Part shown: positions 6,541 through 14,754 of the stretch, piece by piece
Numbering within the stretch: the stretch's first letter is position 1
How the letters are laid out: every line of letters starts with the position of its first letter
Assembly: GCA_037440125.1 (NCBI GenBank)
Contig: JBBIUU010000001.1
Coordinates: 1 to 64,000 of the forward strand
Source: JAKAJA01 sp037440125
GTDB taxonomy: Bacteria > Acidobacteriota > UBA4820 > DSQY01
Direction: 5' to 3'
Length of the DNA stretch: 64,000 nt
The notes under the pieces: generated by a model
What the model was told of the DNA's origin: nothing
Seen by the model: only the letters and a program-made list of their open reading frames with translations
The model's database searches: none
Program-made: the position numbers and the translations under genes

Positions 6541-9500
6541 GTGGGCGCTTCGAAGCTCCGAGGGATGAGAGCCTTGGCGATCGCGTGCGCGGCCGTAGCG
6601 ACGCTGGCCGTGATACCGGCGCGCTCGCTCGACCCTCAGCGCCACATCACCCAGTACGGCCTCCAGGTCTGGACCACCGCCCAGGGCCTTCCCTCGAACG
6701 CGGTGAACGCGGTCCTGCAGTCCAGGGAAGGCTACCTCTGGCTGGGGACCGAGGACGGCCTCGTGCGGTTCGACGGAACCCAGTTCACCACGTACGACCG
6801 GAGCACGGTCCCGGCCTTCAAGGTCAGCGACGTGACGGCCCTGGTGGAGACCCCCTCGGGCACCCTCTATGCGGCCACCACGGGGGGGGTGGTCCGGTAC
6901 AAGAACGGAGCCTTCTCGCGCTTCGGGCGGGAGCAAGGCCTGGGCGAGGAACGCGTCTGGGCCATCTGTGGCGACGGAGGGGAGGGGCTCTGGATCGGCA
7001 CACCTCACGACGGCCTCTACCACCTTCAGGGTGAGGCGGTGAGCCGGCCGGCCGGCCTCCCCCCCGACCTCCCTGACGGCGTGAGCGCCCTCGCCCTCGG
7101 CCCCGCCGGAAGCTACGGCCTGAGGCCCGACGAACCGTGGGGCCTCTACGTGGGCCAGGGGATGACGCCCTCTCTCATCACGGGAAAGAGGATCGAGCGG
7201 CTCGCACTGCCCGAACCCTTCTCCCAGGCCCCCGTTACCGCCATCTATCCCGATCCGCGCGGCCGCCTGTGGGTCGGGACCGACCTGGGCGTCATCCGCC
7301 TGGGCGAAGGGGAGCCCAAGCCGTTCACGACGGCGCAGGGGCTTCGGAACGACAGGGTCTTTTTCCTCGCCGGTGACCGCGACGGCAACACCTGGGTGGG
7401 GAGCTACGGCGGAGGGCTTGCACGCGTCTCGCCGGACGACCGCGTCGAGGTCCTCACGGTGGAGACGGGGCTGGCGGACGACCGCCCCCTGTGCTTCTTC
7501 GAAGATCGCGAGGGGGCCGGTTGGGTCGGGACGCGGGGCGGCGGGCTCAACCGCCTGGTGGGTGGCCCGGCCATCCCCTTCAGCACGATCCAGGGTCTCT
7601 CCCACGACAAGGTCTACGCCATCCTGCAGGACCGGCAGGGGGCCCTCTGGCTGGGGACCGCCGGCGGCGGCGTCAACCGGATCGAGGGCGGGAAGGTGAC
7701 CTCCTGGACGATCCGGCAGGGGCTCTCGAGCGATTCGGTCTACGCGCTCTACGCCGACGCGGACGGCACTCTCTGGGCGGGTACGGGCGACGGGAGGCTG
7801 AACCGGATCGACGGCCACGGCGTCACGACGGTGAGCTTCCAGCCCGAGGCGCGCCGCGCCAAGGTGGCGTGTATCGCGAGGGACGCCAAGGGGACGTTCT
7901 GGATCGGCACCCGCGGCGGCGGCCTCTGGACGGGCACCGACGGACGGTTCGAACAGGTGACCGCTTCGGACAGGCCCCCCGGTTGGGGCATCTACGCCAT
8001 CCTCTTGGATCCCGACGGCACCATGTGGCTGGGCACGTCGGAGGGCCTCTACCGGAAGGACGCGAGGGGCTTCACGCAGTGCCTTCAGGAACCGGACCTG
8101 GGGCGGGAGAAGATCTTCGGCCTCTGCCGCGACGGCTCGGGGAACCTCTGGCTCACCGCGTATTCCGGGGGCCTCATCTGCTATCGCGACGGCCGGGCGC
8201 GGCGCATCACGAGCGAGTTCGGCCTGGGGAAGAACACTTTCTACCAGGCCCTCGACGACGGACGCGGCTCCCTCTGGCTCACGAGCAACAGCGGCATCCT
8301 CGTGGCCGCCCTGTCGGACCTCAAGGCATTCCTCGACGGCCGGTCGACCACGGTGCGACCCAGAACCCTCGGGATCGAGGAGGGGCTCCTCACCCTCGAG
8401 TGCAACGGGGGCGGACAGCCCTCGGCCTGCGCGGCCTCGGACGGGCAGCTCTGGTTCCCCACGACGAGGGGCGCCGTGGCGGTGGACCCCAGGCGCCTGG
8501 CCTCCCTCGGGCCTCCTCCGCCGGCGCACATCCAGGGGCTCCTCGTGAACGGCCAGCCGGTGGCCACGGGAGAGGCCGTGGACCTTCCGCGCGGGGCGGG
8601 GGCGCTCGAGATCCGCTTCTCCGTGCCGACCCTCCTGCACCCGGGCCGGTACCAGGTCTCCTACCAGCTGGAGGGGTTCGACACCGACTGGGTCGCCGCG
8701 GGCCGCCGTCGCACGGCCTACTACACGAACGTCCCCGCCGGGACCTTCCGGTTCCGGGTGAGGAGCGAGGACGGTCCCCTGACGGGCCCGGAGGCGGTCC
8801 TCCCCATCCGGCTCACGCCGCCCCTCTACCGCCATCCGCTCTTCGTCGCCGCGCTCGCGCTGCTCCTCGCCGTCGTCGGTTACGCCGCCTACCGGCTCCG
8901 CGTGGGTCTCCTGGAACGGAGGGGCCGGCTCCTCGAGGCGGAGGTGGCCCGCCGGACCACCGAGCTCATCTCGGAGCGGGACCGCGTCCAGGCCCTCGAG
9001 GAGCACTACCGCGCGGTGGTCGAGGGCCAGACGGAGATGATCTGCCGCTTCGCGCCCGACGGCACCCTCCTCTTCGCCAACGCCGCCCTGGCGCGCCTCT
9101 GGGGGCAGGACCCGGAGCAGATGCGCGGCGCGTGCCTCTACGACCTCCTGCCCGAAGGCGTCCGGCAAGCCACGCGGGACGGCCTCTCCACCCTCACGCC
9201 CTCGGAGCCCTTCCGCATGATGGAGCAGAGGGTCGCGGCCTCCGGAGGCGTCCCGAGGATCCACCAGTGGTCGGTCCGCGCCTTCTTCGACGGGCGCGGG
9301 CTGGTCACGGGGTACCAGGCGGTGGGCCGCGACGTGACCGAGCTGAGGCACCTGAGGGAGCAGCTCGTCCAGGCCCAGAAGATGGAGGCCATCGGCCTCC
9401 TCGCGGGCGGCGTGGCCCACGACTTCAACAACCTCCTCCAGGCCATGCTCAGCGCGGCGGGGACCCTGCGGCGGTCCTGCGCCGCCTGCGATCGGGGCGA

Positions 9501-10488
9501 GGCGGTGGTCCGGGAGATCGAGCAGGACATCCACCGGGCCGCCCAGCTCACACGCCAGCTCCTCATCTTCGCCCGGAGGGAGACGGCGCGCCCCGAGCCC
9601 CTCGACCTCAACGCCCTCGTGCGGAACGCGGACGGGCTCCTCAGGCGGTTCTTGAGGGAGAACATCCTCTTCGAGCTCTCGCTCTGCGAGGGCACGCTTC
9701 CGGTCCGCGCCGATGCGGGACAGCTGGAGCAGGCCGTCGTGAACCTCGTGGTCAACGCCTGCGACGCCATGCCCGAGGGCGGGCGCCTCGTCCTGAGCAC
9801 GGGCCGGGAGGGGAGGGCCTTCGCGTGGTTCGCCGTGAGGGACAGCGGGCCCGGCGTCCCGGAGGAGCTCAGGGGCCGCATCTTCGAGCCCTTCTTCACG
9901 ACCAAAGGGGTGGAGCAGGGCACGGGCCTCGGGCTGTCGGTGGTCCTCGGCATCGTCCAGAGGAACGGCGGCGCCATCGAGGTCGCCACACCCCCCGGCG
10001 GGGGCGCCGAGTTCAAGGTCACCCTGCCGCTCATGGAGGGGGCGTTGCCCGGCGAGGAGGGCGCGGGGCCGGCGTTGGCCCCGGAGCATGAGCGGCCCCA
10101 GCATCGGGTGCTCCTGGTGGAGGACGCGGCGGGCGTGAGGGAGTGGCTGGGCGAGGCGCTCTCGCTGTTGGGCTACCGCGTCGTGTCGGCCTCCACGCTC
10201 AGGGCGGCCATGGACCACCTCGAGGACGCGGTCTTCGACGTGGTCCTCTCGGACGTCCTCCTCCCCGATGGGTCGGGCGTGGACATCGCGCGCCGCGTGT
10301 CTGCCCTGCGCCCCTCCCCCGCCATCATCCTCGTCTCGGGGTACTCGCGGGACGACGTCCTGCGGCGAGAGGTCATGGAGGGCAACGTGCGCTTCCTCCA
10401 GAAGCCCTTCGGCCTCGACGCGCTCGAGCGCGAGATGGCCGCCGCCCTCGCGGACGAGGCACCCCCTCAGGACGACCCGCCGCGCTGA
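6541..10488 (+). CDS. Hybrid sensor histidine kinase with two-component-regulator propellers
   Basis: A 1315-residue protein. The N-terminal signal segment (about residues 8-28, ALAIACAAVATLAVIPARS) is followed by many propeller blades of the type GYLWLGTEDGLVRFDG or GTFWIGTRGGGL. Next come a Y_Y_Y domain (about 670-760), a membrane helix (HPLFVAALALLLAVVGYAAY), a PAS domain, a HisKA box with His960 (GGVAHDFNN), an ATPase domain (NLVVNACDAMP, GPGVPEE, GTGLGLSVV) and a C-terminal receiver with phospho-acceptor Asp1238 (VVLSDVLLPDG). It should sense a periplasmic ligand and pass phosphate from His to Asp. There is no DNA-binding output domain and no cognate regulator next to it. GTG 6541 sits just after GGAGGGGGAAGG. 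ATG 6565 is the alternative but lacks a well-spaced site. Confidence 0.9.
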   Translation: MGASKLRGMRALAIACAAVATLAVIPARSLDPQRHITQYGLQVWTTAQGLPSNAVNAVLQSREGYLWLGTEDGLVRFDGTQFTTYDRSTVPAFKVSDVTALVETPSGTLYAATTGGVVRYKNGAFSRFGREQGLGEERVWAICGDGGEGLWIGTPHDGLYHLQGEAVSRPAGLPPDLPDGVSALALGPAGSYGLRPDEPWGLYVGQGMTPSLITGKRIERLALPEPFSQAPVTAIYPDPRGRLWVGTDLGVIRLGEGEPKPFTTAQGLRNDRVFFLAGDRDGNTWVGSYGGGLARVSPDDRVEVLTVETGLADDRPLCFFEDREGAGWVGTRGGGLNRLVGGPAIPFSTIQGLSHDKVYAILQDRQGALWLGTAGGGVNRIEGGKVTSWTIRQGLSSDSVYALYADADGTLWAGTGDGRLNRIDGHGVTTVSFQPEARRAKVACIARDAKGTFWIGTRGGGLWTGTDGRFEQVTASDRPPGWGIYAILLDPDGTMWLGTSEGLYRKDARGFTQCLQEPDLGREKIFGLCRDGSGNLWLTAYSGGLICYRDGRARRITSEFGLGKNTFYQALDDGRGSLWLTSNSGILVAALSDLKAFLDGRSTTVRPRTLGIEEGLLTLECNGGGQPSACAASDGQLWFPTTRGAVAVDPRRLASLGPPPPAHIQGLLVNGQPVATGEAVDLPRGAGALEIRFSVPTLLHPGRYQVSYQLEGFDTDWVAAGRRRTAYYTNVPAGTFRFRVRSEDGPLTGPEAVLPIRLTPPLYRHPLFVAALALLLAVVGYAAYRLRVGLLERRGRLLEAEVARRTTELISERDRVQALEEHYRAVVEGQTEMICRFAPDGTLLFANAALARLWGQDPEQMRGACLYDLLPEGVRQATRDGLSTLTPSEPFRMMEQRVAASGGVPRIHQWSVRAFFDGRGLVTGYQAVGRDVTELRHLREQLVQAQKMEAIGLLAGGVAHDFNNLLQAMLSAAGTLRRSCAACDRGEAVVREIEQDIHRAAQLTRQLLIFARRETARPEPLDLNALVRNADGLLRRFLRENILFELSLCEGTLPVRADAGQLEQAVVNLVVNACDAMPEGGRLVLSTGREGRAFAWFAVRDSGPGVPEELRGRIFEPFFTTKGVEQGTGLGLSVVLGIVQRNGGAIEVATPPGGGAEFKVTLPLMEGALPGEEGAGPALAPEHERPQHRVLLVEDAAGVREWLGEALSLLGYRVVSASTLRAAMDHLEDAVFDVVLSDVLLPDGSGVDIARRVSALRPSPAIILVSGYSRDDVLRREVMEGNVRFLQKPFGLDALEREMAAALADEAPPQDDPPR

Positions 10489-10502
10489 GGCGGGGTTCCC
10501 CC

Positions 10503-11315
10503 TTACGGATGGGCCGGGGCGATCTGCTCCCAGTGGATCTGCGATCCCCAGGCGCTGTGCGGGATCGCGAAGACGACGAGCGTGGCCACCGAGGCGATAA
10601 GGACGATCCACCGGGGGTTCTTGCCGCGGTGCAAGTGCGCCACGGCGATGGCCCACGTGACGCCGGCGATGAGGGTCTTGTTGTCGGTCAGATCGTGGCC
10701 GAAGGGAATCCCCGTCCACCAGGCGTCGAAGGCCATCTTCTGCACCGCGGGGCCCAGGATGAACCCGCCCACGCCCAGGAACGCGAAGGTGATGAAGACC
10801 AGGGTCCTCGGATGGCGGCCGGAGAGGGTGTCGAGGCCGGCCTTGTTCGAGAAGAGCATGCCCAGGAACATGCACAGGATGTGCGGGATCAGGATGTAGG
10901 GGGACACCTCGCCACGAAACCTGGCCACCGCCGGCCTCGGCGGGAAGGTCGCGGACTCGCCGCTCAGGGTGAGCCGCACCTCGTATTCGACCTTGCCTGC
11001 GGGAGGAAGGTGGGGGATCGCGGCCTCGAGGACGTCGCCCTTCCTCACCATGGGCAGAGCCTGCCAGGGCTCCTGCGTGGGGTACTTCCGCCACGCCACG
11101 AGGCCCGTGATCTCACGCGGGCCGACCGTGACCCGGACGGGAAGGTCGCCTTCGCCCGGATGGGTGCGCAGGAGCTTCAGCTTCACGGGCTGCCCACCCA
11201 GGGCCACCTCCCCCTTGGCCGGGTACGTGGGCCCCGTGGTCCTCTGCCAGACGGCGGAGGCGAGCGTCACGAAGATGGCAAGGGCCCACAGGCCGGCGCG
11301 TTGCCAACTGGTCAA
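10503..11315 (-). CDS. Multi-pass membrane protein of unknown function
   Basis: I do not recognise the family. The 270-residue product has an N-terminal helix (AGLWALAIFVTLASAVW), a soluble segment of about 120 residues rich in beta-type sequence (residues 35-150, probably outside the membrane), then four hydrophobic helices: YILIPHILCMFLGMLF, TLVFITFAFLGVGGFILG, TLIAGVTWAIAVAHL and WIVLIASVATLVVFAIP. The segment GHDLTDNKTLIAG is polar and conserved-looking. I chose TTG 11315, which follows GAGGAGG by 6 nt and puts the first helix at the N-terminus; the frame stays open upstream to 11390. It converges with the sensor kinase, with 14 nt between the stops. Confidence 0.75.
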   Translation of the reverse strand: MTSWQRAGLWALAIFVTLASAVWQRTTGPTYPAKGEVALGGQPVKLKLLRTHPGEGDLPVRVTVGPREITGLVAWRKYPTQEPWQALPMVRKGDVLEAAIPHLPPAGKVEYEVRLTLSGESATFPPRPAVARFRGEVSPYILIPHILCMFLGMLFSNKAGLDTLSGRHPRTLVFITFAFLGVGGFILGPAVQKMAFDAWWTGIPFGHDLTDNKTLIAGVTWAIAVAHLHRGKNPRWIVLIASVATLVVFAIPHSAWGSQIHWEQIAPAHP

Positions 11316-11406
11316 GGTGATCCTCCCCTCTCCCCGCGCCCCGCTCGGGCGCAGTCCCACGAGGATACCAGCGGCCCGGGCGCCCCTCAAGGTCGCCTGA
11401 AGGGAA

Positions 11407-11426
11407 GGGCGGCCTCCCGGCCGCCC
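11407..11426 (-). terminator. Hairpin after the isocitrate-dehydrogenase-like gene
   Basis: A perfect 8-bp stem, GGGCGGCC with GGCCGCCC, closes a TCCC loop. On the minus strand it is followed by CTTCCCTTC, a weak T-rich tail. It lies 47 nt past the stop at 11473. Confidence 0.55.
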
Positions 11427-11428
11427 CG

Positions 11429-11462
11429 CCCTGTCCTACTGTCCTATTGACCTACTGACCTG
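11429..11462. repeat. Short tandem intergenic repeat, CTGTCCTA type
   Basis: It contains CTGTCCTACTGTCCTATTG then ACCTACTGACCTG, about four 8-9 bp units, between the terminator hairpin and the stop codon at 11473. No clear inverted partner is seen. Confidence 0.6.
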
Positions 11463-11472
11463 CTCCCGAATC

Positions 11473-12657
11473 TCAGAGCTTCGCGAGGATCGCCTCGGTC
11501 ATCTGCTGGGTCGTGCAGGCGCCCTTCTCGAAGACCTTGGGGCCGCCGGGGAGGCGCATCATGTCGTAGCAGCGGACCTTCCCCTCCTTCACCACCTCGG
11601 CCACGGCGCCGCGGATGCGGTCGCCCTTCTCGCGCTCGCCCACGTGGTCGCAGAGCATGGCGGCGCTCAGGATCATGGCGATGGGGTTCACGATGGAGGG
11701 GTCGAGCTTCTCGTACTTGGGCGCCGAGCCGTGGGTGGGTTCGAAGACGGCGTACTCGCGCCCGATGTTCCCCGAGCACGCGAAGCCCAGGCCGCCTGCG
11801 AGGCCGGCGAAGGCGTCGCTCAGGATGTCGCCGAAGAGGTTCTCGCAGACGAAGACGCCGTACTCCTCGGGGTTCTTCGTGAGCCACATCATGATCGCGT
11901 CGATGTTCACGGACCACAGCGCGACGCCGGGGTACTCCCTGGCGATGGTGCGGGCCTCGCCCTCGATCATGCCCGAGGTCTCGCGCAGGACGTTGGGCTT
12001 CTCCGCCACCGTCACGCTCTTGTAGCCGAACTTCTTGGCGTACTCGAAGGCCTCGCGGATGAGGCGGCGCGTCACCTCGCGGGTCACGATGCGCGTGGAG
12101 ATGGCCAGGTCCTCGCCCTTCACGCCCGCGAAGCCCTTGAACTTGGGGTGGGTGCAGAAAGCGTCGTGGACGGCCTTGGAGGGGTTCGTCCACTCGACCC
12201 CCGCGTAGGAGCCCTCCGTACCCTGCCGGAAGATGACGGCGTCCACGACGGGCTCCTCGAAACCCCCGTCAAGGGCCTTGCGGATGAAGTTGAGCGGGTT
12301 CCCCGGGAAGGAGCGGATGGGGCGCACGCAGAGGTCGAGGTCGAACTTCTGGCGCATGGTCACGATGGGGCTGTAGTAGACGAGGCCCTTGCCCTTGAGC
12401 TGCGGGTCCAGCTCGGCGTCCGCGTCCCACTTGGGTTTGGAGGTGATGGCGCCGAAGAGGCCGAGCCTGTGCTGCTCGAGAAGCTTCACGGTGCGGTCCG
12501 GGAGGGCGTTGCCCTCGGAGCACCAGAAGTCCCAGCCGATGTCGCCGTGGAGGTACTCGGCGTCGAAGCCGACCCGCTGGAGGACCTTGACCGATTCGGG
12601 GAGGACGGTCTTGCCGATGCCGTCCCCGGGCATGCTGACGATCGTGTAGTGAGCCAT
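11473..12657 (-). CDS. Isocitrate/isopropylmalate dehydrogenase family enzyme, NADP-type
   Basis: A 394-residue beta-decarboxylating dehydrogenase, by eye closest to bacterial isocitrate dehydrogenase (VIFRQGTEGSYAGVEW, NIDAIMMWL, GDILSDAFAGLAGG). The cofactor loop HGSAPKY keeps the Lys-Tyr pair that goes with NADP in E. coli Icd. The substrate loop reads YYSPIVTMRQKFDLD: the serine of E. coli Icd Ser113 is kept, but the position of Asn115 is Ile. That raises doubt about isocitrate as the true substrate. With hydro-lyases and a lyase nearby it could work in the TCA cycle or a related hydroxyacid pathway. ATG 12657 is preferred over the upstream extension. The 168 bases from 12658 to 12825 hold no gene that I can support. 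Confidence 0.85.
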   Translation of the reverse strand: MAHYTIVSMPGDGIGKTVLPESVKVLQRVGFDAEYLHGDIGWDFWCSEGNALPDRTVKLLEQHRLGLFGAITSKPKWDADAELDPQLKGKGLVYYSPIVTMRQKFDLDLCVRPIRSFPGNPLNFIRKALDGGFEEPVVDAVIFRQGTEGSYAGVEWTNPSKAVHDAFCTHPKFKGFAGVKGEDLAISTRIVTREVTRRLIREAFEYAKKFGYKSVTVAEKPNVLRETSGMIEGEARTIAREYPGVALWSVNIDAIMMWLTKNPEEYGVFVCENLFGDILSDAFAGLAGGLGFACSGNIGREYAVFEPTHGSAPKYEKLDPSIVNPIAMILSAAMLCDHVGEREKGDRIRGAVAEVVKEGKVRCYDMMRLPGGPKVFEKGACTTQQMTEAILAKL

Positions 12658-12825
12658 GAAGGATCCCTTTCGTGATGGCGTGGTGAAACACGGGCGCCCG
12701 AGGGCGCACCCCCAGTTAACGCCTCTGATTGTGGGGGTTAGGGTGCATCGGGTCAAGGTGGCGGAGGGCCCTGGGCGGAGGCGTGGGCGAATTCATCCAG
12801 TGGGACTGCCGGGGCGGAGGAGGGG

Positions 12826-14550
12826 CTACTTGAGGATGACCCGGCCCGCGGGCGGTTCCTGGGGTACGGGGCCCGCGGCGCGCCGCTGGGCCTCGAAGAA
12901 GCTCAGGTACCCCTCGAAGGCCTCGTGGAAGGGCCGGACGGCGTCCACGGGGAGATTCGTCCGGACGCGGAAGGTGTGGTCGTCGATGAGGGCGTAGGTC
13001 CCGTCCCTGCCGATCATGCCGTAGACGAAGCCCACCGTGCTCCCCACGAGGAAGATGCGGTCCGATTCCTTCGGCGTCGGCGACCCGGCGATCCGCGACC
13101 AGAGGATGTCGGCGAAGTCGAGGTGGGAGAGGAACCCGCGCTCCTCGCCCGCGGCGAGGTCCGTGGCGACGAGCAGGAGCGGCAGGCGGTAGCTGTTGGG
13201 GTCCGTGGGGTTGGGCCGGGGCCCGTGGTCCGAGGTGATGGCGATGAGCGTGCCCTCGAGGAGGCTCTCCGCCTTCAGCCGGTCGTAGAGCTTGGTGAAA
13301 TAGCGGTCGTAGTAGGCGAGCGGCTCGATGCCCACCTTCTCGGTCCAGACGGGGCTGTGACCGCAGACCATCTCTTGCATGACGAAGGTCCGGCCGGGGC
13401 GCCGGCAGAGGTCCACCACGTCCTCGAGGACCGCGTCGTCCTCGAGGGCCCGCTCCATGCCGTTCGAGTCCATCGCGACGTAGCCAGGGTTCTTCGCGGG
13501 GTCCTTGAGCACGATGGCCTCCCAGTCGGGGGCGTCGGGGACGAAGCGCGCCTGCCACGCCCCGTAGGAAGAGACGAACCACGGCGTGAACCCCCCGCGC
13601 TTCATGTCCCGCGCGAGGTTGTCCCGGGTGTTGACGAAGCTGAAGGTGGAGTCGTCCCCGTAGGCGCGGTAGGGGATGAAGACGCCGTTGAGGAGCGTGA
13701 GCATCCCCGTGTAGCTCTCCAGGTTGAGGCAGCGGTAATTGGTGAAGCTGATGCAGTGGTCCTTCACGCGCTTCGGGAAGTCGGCCGCGGGGTCGGAGAA
13801 GCGGCTCATGAGGAGGTCGTAGTCCACGCTCTCCATGACGAGGAGCACCACGCGCGAGTACCGCGGCGGCTGCGAGGGGAGCGGAGGGCGGGGCCGGAAG
13901 AGGAAGGCGTAGTCGTTCGCCTTGGCCGCCTTGGCGGAGGGTTCGAGCTTGCCGAGGTGGTAGGGGTTATGGACGCGGCGCCCCACGGAGGAGGCTTCGT
14001 CCACGAGGCTGTAGACGAGGGGGCTCACGGCGGGCTCGCCCATGCTCGCCACGAAGAGGGCGACCTGGAGCACGCAGGCGGCCAGCAGCCACGGCCACGC
14101 CGGCCGGATGCGGGCCGCGAGCAGGATGGGCAGGCCGAAGAGGAGCACGGCGAACCCGACGATGCTGACGATCACGACGGGGCTGACGATGAGCCCGAGG
14201 GAGAACGTGATCGTGGACGGGTCCAGGGAGAAGATGTTGATCCTCTGGCGCAGGAAGTCGGGGATGAAGGGCGTGTAGGCCAGGCTCATGGCCGTCAGCA
14301 GGCTCACCCACGCGACGAAGGCGCCCCGGAGGGCGGGCTTGAACCGTGCCGGCGCCAGGCGCTCGAGGAGCAGCAGGAGTGCGGCGCTCGCGATTACCAG
14401 GACCGCGTCCTGGAAGTAGGAGGACAGGTTCGGCAGGACCGTCTCGCCGAAGGCGCCCGTGAGGCCGAACCCCGCCTTCGTCACGAGCATGATCAGGAGG
14501 GCGCACACGGTGAATCGGAGGGCGTAGGGATGGGGCGTCCGGGGGGTCAT
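12826..14550 (-). CDS. Membrane-anchored sulfatase-family protein (LTA-synthase / phosphoglycerol-transferase-like)
   Basis: A 574-residue protein with about five N-terminal membrane helices (residues 10-200, for example DAVLVIASAALLLLLE and PVVIVSIVGFAVLLFGLPIL) and an exported alkaline-phosphatase-fold domain. Metal and catalytic positions match the LtaS pattern: Glu240 (VMESVDYD), nucleophile Thr281 (LESYTGM), Asp441-His442 (ITSDHG). Such enzymes transfer glycerol-phosphate or phosphoethanolamine groups to lipids or glycans. The Thr nucleophile argues against a true sulfatase, which uses Cys/Ser converted to formylglycine. ATG 14550 follows GGAGCGGGGCGCGAG; the frame is open far upstream, but that part is antisense to the permease. 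It is divergent from the permease, sharing 204 nt. Confidence 0.85.
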   Translation of the reverse strand: MTPRTPHPYALRFTVCALLIMLVTKAGFGLTGAFGETVLPNLSSYFQDAVLVIASAALLLLLERLAPARFKPALRGAFVAWVSLLTAMSLAYTPFIPDFLRQRINIFSLDPSTITFSLGLIVSPVVIVSIVGFAVLLFGLPILLAARIRPAWPWLLAACVLQVALFVASMGEPAVSPLVYSLVDEASSVGRRVHNPYHLGKLEPSAKAAKANDYAFLFRPRPPLPSQPPRYSRVVLLVMESVDYDLLMSRFSDPAADFPKRVKDHCISFTNYRCLNLESYTGMLTLLNGVFIPYRAYGDDSTFSFVNTRDNLARDMKRGGFTPWFVSSYGAWQARFVPDAPDWEAIVLKDPAKNPGYVAMDSNGMERALEDDAVLEDVVDLCRRPGRTFVMQEMVCGHSPVWTEKVGIEPLAYYDRYFTKLYDRLKAESLLEGTLIAITSDHGPRPNPTDPNSYRLPLLLVATDLAAGEERGFLSHLDFADILWSRIAGSPTPKESDRIFLVGSTVGFVYGMIGRDGTYALIDDHTFRVRTNLPVDAVRPFHEAFEGYLSFFEAQRRAAGPVPQEPPAGRVILK

Positions 14551-14754
14551 CTCGCGCCCCGCTCCGGCAGGGTGCGGGACGCAGGTTCCGCGGGTTTTCG
14601 CAGGATCGGGAACGGGGCCATGGACGTCCTTCGCGCTGGTCGGCGGGTCCCTGTGAAACTCATGTATTGTAAGGGTTTCCGCCCGGTGGGTCAAGGCTGG
14701 ACGGGGCTGTGCAAGGGTCTCGGTTACAATGTCCCGGGAGGGGGGAGGGCGCGC

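Noticed and set aside
5647..11094. A very long minus-strand open frame (about 1800 codons)
   Set aside because: It is antisense to the hybrid sensor kinase, has no domain sequence, and is rich in Arg/Gly/Pro/Ala. GC-rich coding DNA commonly leaves such shadows.
14725..14730. Promoter box TACAAT for the permease
   Set aside because: No acceptable -35 hexamer at 16-18 nt; left out as a feature.
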